This document shows, one piece after another, positions 60,309 through 64,000 of a stretch of DNA of 64,000 nucleotides. The position numbers and the translations under genes are program-made. The stretch comes from Euborellia annulipes (Eukaryota > Arthropoda > Insecta > Dermaptera > Anisolabididae), in contig JAKCPI010001826.1 of NCBI GenBank assembly GCA_023213315.1, forward strand, positions 62,001-126,000, read 5' to 3'. The stretch's first letter is position 1. Every line of letters starts with the position of its first letter. A model generated the notes under the pieces. It did no database searches. It saw only the letters and a program-made list of their open reading frames with translations, and was not told the origin of the DNA.

Positions 60309-60721
60309 TGTAGAGTTGTAGAGAAAGTTTAAACTATTTTTAACAATTGCAAATTTGTATTTGCTTCAAGATATTAAAGGAAAACGTGATTATTGGTGTG
60401 GATGGAGCAGATCGGAGATGAAGGTTTTGATAAGTTCATTTGCAACATAACCTCATATTTTCAAAATATATCTATGTCAAAATTCACTATGATTTTAAAT
60501 AAATATATTAAATTAAAATATTAACCTATTTATTAATTTATTTAATTATAATAAATAAATCATTATTAAGTTTATTATATATTATATTTAAATATTTTAA
60601 AGATAAATAGATTTAAAAGTTGATTGAATTAAAGTGGCACAATAACCACAAACAAATAGTAAGTAAATTAATTTATTTTAAATAAAACAAAAAAAAAATA
60701 GATTAACTTACAATTTATTTG

Positions 60722-63700
60722 TGTTTTTTGTGCCACTTCATTCAATCGTTTGTCTAGAAAAATATATTATGACAATTTTTCTCTTTTTTATTATTCCCCA
60801 ATGAGTCACTTATTAAAATTTCTATATCCATCTCCGATTAGAGCGTCGATAAGAGCAAAGAAAGGATTCTCAGCGCAGGTTTCGTGATCCATATTTTTTA
60901 TTTTAACTTAAAAATGCGTAAAACTAGGTAAATTCCCATAGTAAATAGTGACAATTGATCCTCCGAAGGTTCCTTTTTTGGCCACTGCGGGCGCCTAGAT
61001 CGATTCATGGTTCCCCCACCACCTACTCTGCACCCAGCCAATATTCATTCTTATTAATTTGACATTTTATATTTCTTTTTTTTTTTAGATAATTTTATAT
61101 TCAAATGTTTTAATCCAAATTTTGTTTGTTTTTTTTTTAAATCTTGAAGATTCATATAGTAATGGAGGATTGCCAGACCCGATTCCACTTTTCGGGGCAT
61201 GTAATTATATTCTAAAATTAATTTTTACATATGTTTAGTTCCTTATCAGAAATCTAAAGAAATAAAAGCAAATTATCTGATATTAATTAATTAAAGAAAA
61301 TAATAAATATACTCACAAATGAAATGACAGTTATAGGTTAGTTTACCATATTTAATTTTTGAATATCATTTTTTAATTATTTTATTAACATTTTGATTAT
61401 ATTATTCACTAAATAAAAAGAAAACAACATCGTCAATGTTCTAAAACACAAACAAATTTGAAATAAAAGCTTTTAACCTGTTTTTTCAGGCAGTTGTTTT
61501 TTTACAGTTATTTACAAGGTAGTAATTTACGTGTAAATAACCGTGTAATTTACTCGTCTGTAAATAACTTGCTAACTCTGATGATGAGTTCAAGAGCAAA
61601 AATCCATTTTTTACTCTTTTGAGAAAATATATCATTAAAAACTTCAATTATACTTTATCTAAGTACACATTTTAAATTTTATATCTTAAAAGAAAAAAAA
61701 AAAACTGGTGGTCATAAAAGTGACAGTGTCAAGTGTTTATTTTTACCCGGATCTTAAATCAAGTGTGAGTCCTCTGAAAATAGAGAGAGAGAAAAGGGTG
61801 TGTGTGTGTGTGTGATATGCAATCAGTTGCATGCCACATTTAAATGAATCCAATTACAGAAATTTTTATAGTCATGCAATCTCCCCCCCCCCCCCCCCTC
61901 CCCCATCTCCACTTTAGCAGGGCAGACAAACATTTTCACACGCATTAATAAGAGAGAAAAAAAAACATTCTCTAAAAACAGGCTTTAAAATTTAAAATAA
62001 ACAAATGAGTGTTAAAAAGAACACTGTTAAAAAAAACTTCCAAAAAACTTCCTATACAAGTATAGGAACTCTGTTTCATAAACTGTTTATGAATAATATA
62101 TGAGAAAGTTCAATTTGTTGCCAACCTAACCAATTTCTTGTATATTTTAAAATTAATTATTTTGGTAAAAATTGTTAATTTTAATTTTTATAGCTATTTA
62201 GTTGAATTACTTTATAAAAATTATTTAATTAGTATGATTTTAATATACTTCATAAATATTTAAATAGTTTAGAGCGCGAATTTCAAACCAGAATTTAATA
62301 AATTTAGATTTGTGAAATAAATTTTAAAAGAATAATTTCAAGTTTCCTTAAAATAATATTAATAAAAATTCCTTGAGGTAGTCGAGTTATTTGAGAACGT
62401 TTAGACCAGTGATTCTCAAATTGTCGCGGTGCACTTTTAACGATTTCAAAATTTGGCGGCACACAAAGAAAAAGATAAGTTTAAAAGTTGGTAATTTGTT
62501 CATAAACTTTTATATTAATTTTATTTCATATCCTGGGTATATTAAAATTAAACCACGAAAGTATATGAAAAATGATTGAAAATTCATATTTTTTTTACAG
62601 TGTAATGTAAGCGTTAAAAAAAATGCTATTCAAAATCACTTGCTTGCCTCAAATAGCTTCTCTGTAAACAAAAATTTTAAAGTCAAAGCCTTAACATTTA
62701 GTGAATATTGTTAAAAATTAATGCCATGTTTAGTGGGTGGCTTTAATATTCTAACGTCGTGTTTAAAATAAACATGGCGTTCTTAACCTAAAAAGTAAGG
62801 TTATGATTTCGATAGCTTTGAAATAAAAGCAACATGTTAACGTCGCTGTTAAAACTTTATTTAGAGAATAGTATTTTTTTTAACGCTGATTGTTTTTACA
62901 TTACTTTTTAACACCCATTTGTTTATTATAAATTTTAAAGTCTGTTTTTAGAGAAATGACCTGAGAGAATGCTATAATAAACACTTAGGTATTATGATAT
63001 GATAGTCTATTTATTTAGGCTAAAAAAAAAAAAAAAATTATATGAATAAAGGTGCGAACACACAGGTGATCCTGACTTGGGTTTTGTTGAAGAGGGTTCT
63101 AATCGAGTCCGGTGGGTCACACACACACACACACCCACACACTGTAACATAAGTGGAGTGACGTCATCTTCCATCTCTGTTATTTGGTATATGAATTTGT
63201 AGTCGTTATAAACAATATTTTCTATTTGAATAGAATTGTAAATAAATATTGTATCAGAAATTCAGACAATAAATTGAATTGAATTGAATTGTCTGTCTGT
63301 ATGTCTGTCCGTTTATCACGCTCTGTTTGATCAACTTACCGTTAGAATTTTGAAACGAAATTTTGCAGTCTTATAGAGGACGTTATGGAGAGTCCAAGAA
63401 AAATACTCGGGTCCCGAAATTCCTATAACTATTTGAGTTATTAATTCCTAAATATACGATTTCTCCCATAGGAAATGTATAGAGAAATATTTATGTATTC
63501 TTTTCATTTGTGTATTCCATGAATGTAAACAAATCCTCAAGGAGGCACTGGATTGGAATACGTACTCTCCTAAAACGAATTAGTAGAATTTTTACTTATT
63601 CAAATAGTAGGTAAGAAAATTACAGCAAATTTAGTCATTTTGAGTAGAATCTACCAAATATTTAGTAAGTTTATTGGTTACTTTTAGATTAGTTATTTTT

Positions 63701-64000
63701 TACTAATTCAAAAAGTAGTTCATTCAATTCCGGCTGTCTGAGAAGCCAACATGGCCGACCAGCTGTTTGATCGGTTCCTTAATAAAGACATTTTTGGCAA
63801 TATAAGGCTTTATTTAAGTAATAATAATACAAATAATAATAATAATATTGAGATAACTTGTATTTTTTGTTAAAAATTGCAGGAAATATATGTTAAGTCA
63901 AAACAAATAGATTCCAAATTTTTTTTAATTAATTAAATAGTCATTTAAGAAATATTTTTACTTAAAATTTAGTAAATATATTTCTTAATATAACGATAAT
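60722..64000. other. Right flank, minor repeats
   Basis: AT-rich. A GC-balanced patch at 60950-61040 has no assignable function. Repeats of TGTAAATAAC occur at 61496-61570. (TG)n is at 61798-61813, a C run near 61882-61898, and a hAT-like start CAGTGATTCTCAAATTG at 62408. A tail AATTGAATTGAATTG at 63274-63290 looks like the end of a non-LTR element, followed by a CTGTCTGT-rich repeat at 63290-63480. Confidence 0.5.

Larger units (their letters stand above)
54636..60721. repeat. 6.1-kb palindrome with 2.5-kb arms
   Basis: Arms 54636-57115 and 58239-60721 are near-identical reverse complements, from CAAATAAATTGTAAGTTAAT at the outer edge to a (CA)n/(GT)n run at the inner edge. They differ by a few substitutions and 1-bp indels (for example GAACCCCTG against GAACCCTG). 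The 1.12-kb spacer is not palindromic. Each arm contains a 1.4-kb element with its own inverted ends. No gene was recognised. Confidence 0.95.

Noticed and set aside
60950..61040. Minus-strand stretch resembling the 3' end of 18S rRNA (GGAACCTTCGGAGGATCA)
   Set aside because: The resemblance is short and the flanks do not match ribosomal RNA.

Overview
This is a eukaryotic nuclear window: AT-rich (about 70% by eye), long introns, two RNA polymerase III tRNA genes and dense transposon remnants. The repeat types and the fly-like FKBP8 protein suggest an arthropod, perhaps a crustacean. That is a weak inference, because no species-diagnostic gene is present.

One protein-coding gene is well supported: an FKBP8-like (FKBP38) immunophilin on the minus strand. 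It has a probable 5' UTR exon ending at 36968 and six coding exons between 34105 and 15455. All junctions are GT-AG and phase-consistent, giving 306 residues. The protein has an N-terminal linker, a degenerate FKBP domain and about two TPR repeats. It ends in a short charged tail where other FKBP8 proteins have a third TPR and a membrane anchor. Its introns (1.6 to 6 kb) are mostly repeats.

On the plus strand at 1992-3839, four exon-like segments with good splice sites suggest a spliced non-coding RNA or a 5' UTR. Two nearly identical tRNA-Ile(AAT) genes lie at 43492 and 51086; the first has an extra base in the T arm. No protein-coding gene is recognised after 37.2 kb.

Most of the rest is mobile DNA. 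(1) A family with a hairpin at each end, here called twin-hairpin, occurs about 15 times and inserts into itself. (2) hAT-type elements with CAG...CTG ends; five have 8-bp target duplications at the expected place and a sixth has one 3 bp away. (3) Tc1/mariner elements with TA duplications, one carrying a broken transposase. (4) A SINE-like family with 16-17 bp target duplications. (5) Many foldback (long inverted repeat) elements, several carrying hammerhead-ribozyme-like motifs at both arms. (6) A 144-bp satellite array at 52746-53870. (7) A 6.1-kb palindrome at 54636-60721 with 2.5-kb arms, each containing a 1.4-kb element that also has inverted ends.

The most interesting material is structural: the twin-hairpin family, the ribozyme-like motifs in foldback arms, the head-to-head tRNA-like foldbacks, and the giant palindrome. 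Short open reading frames elsewhere look like chance frames in repeats.
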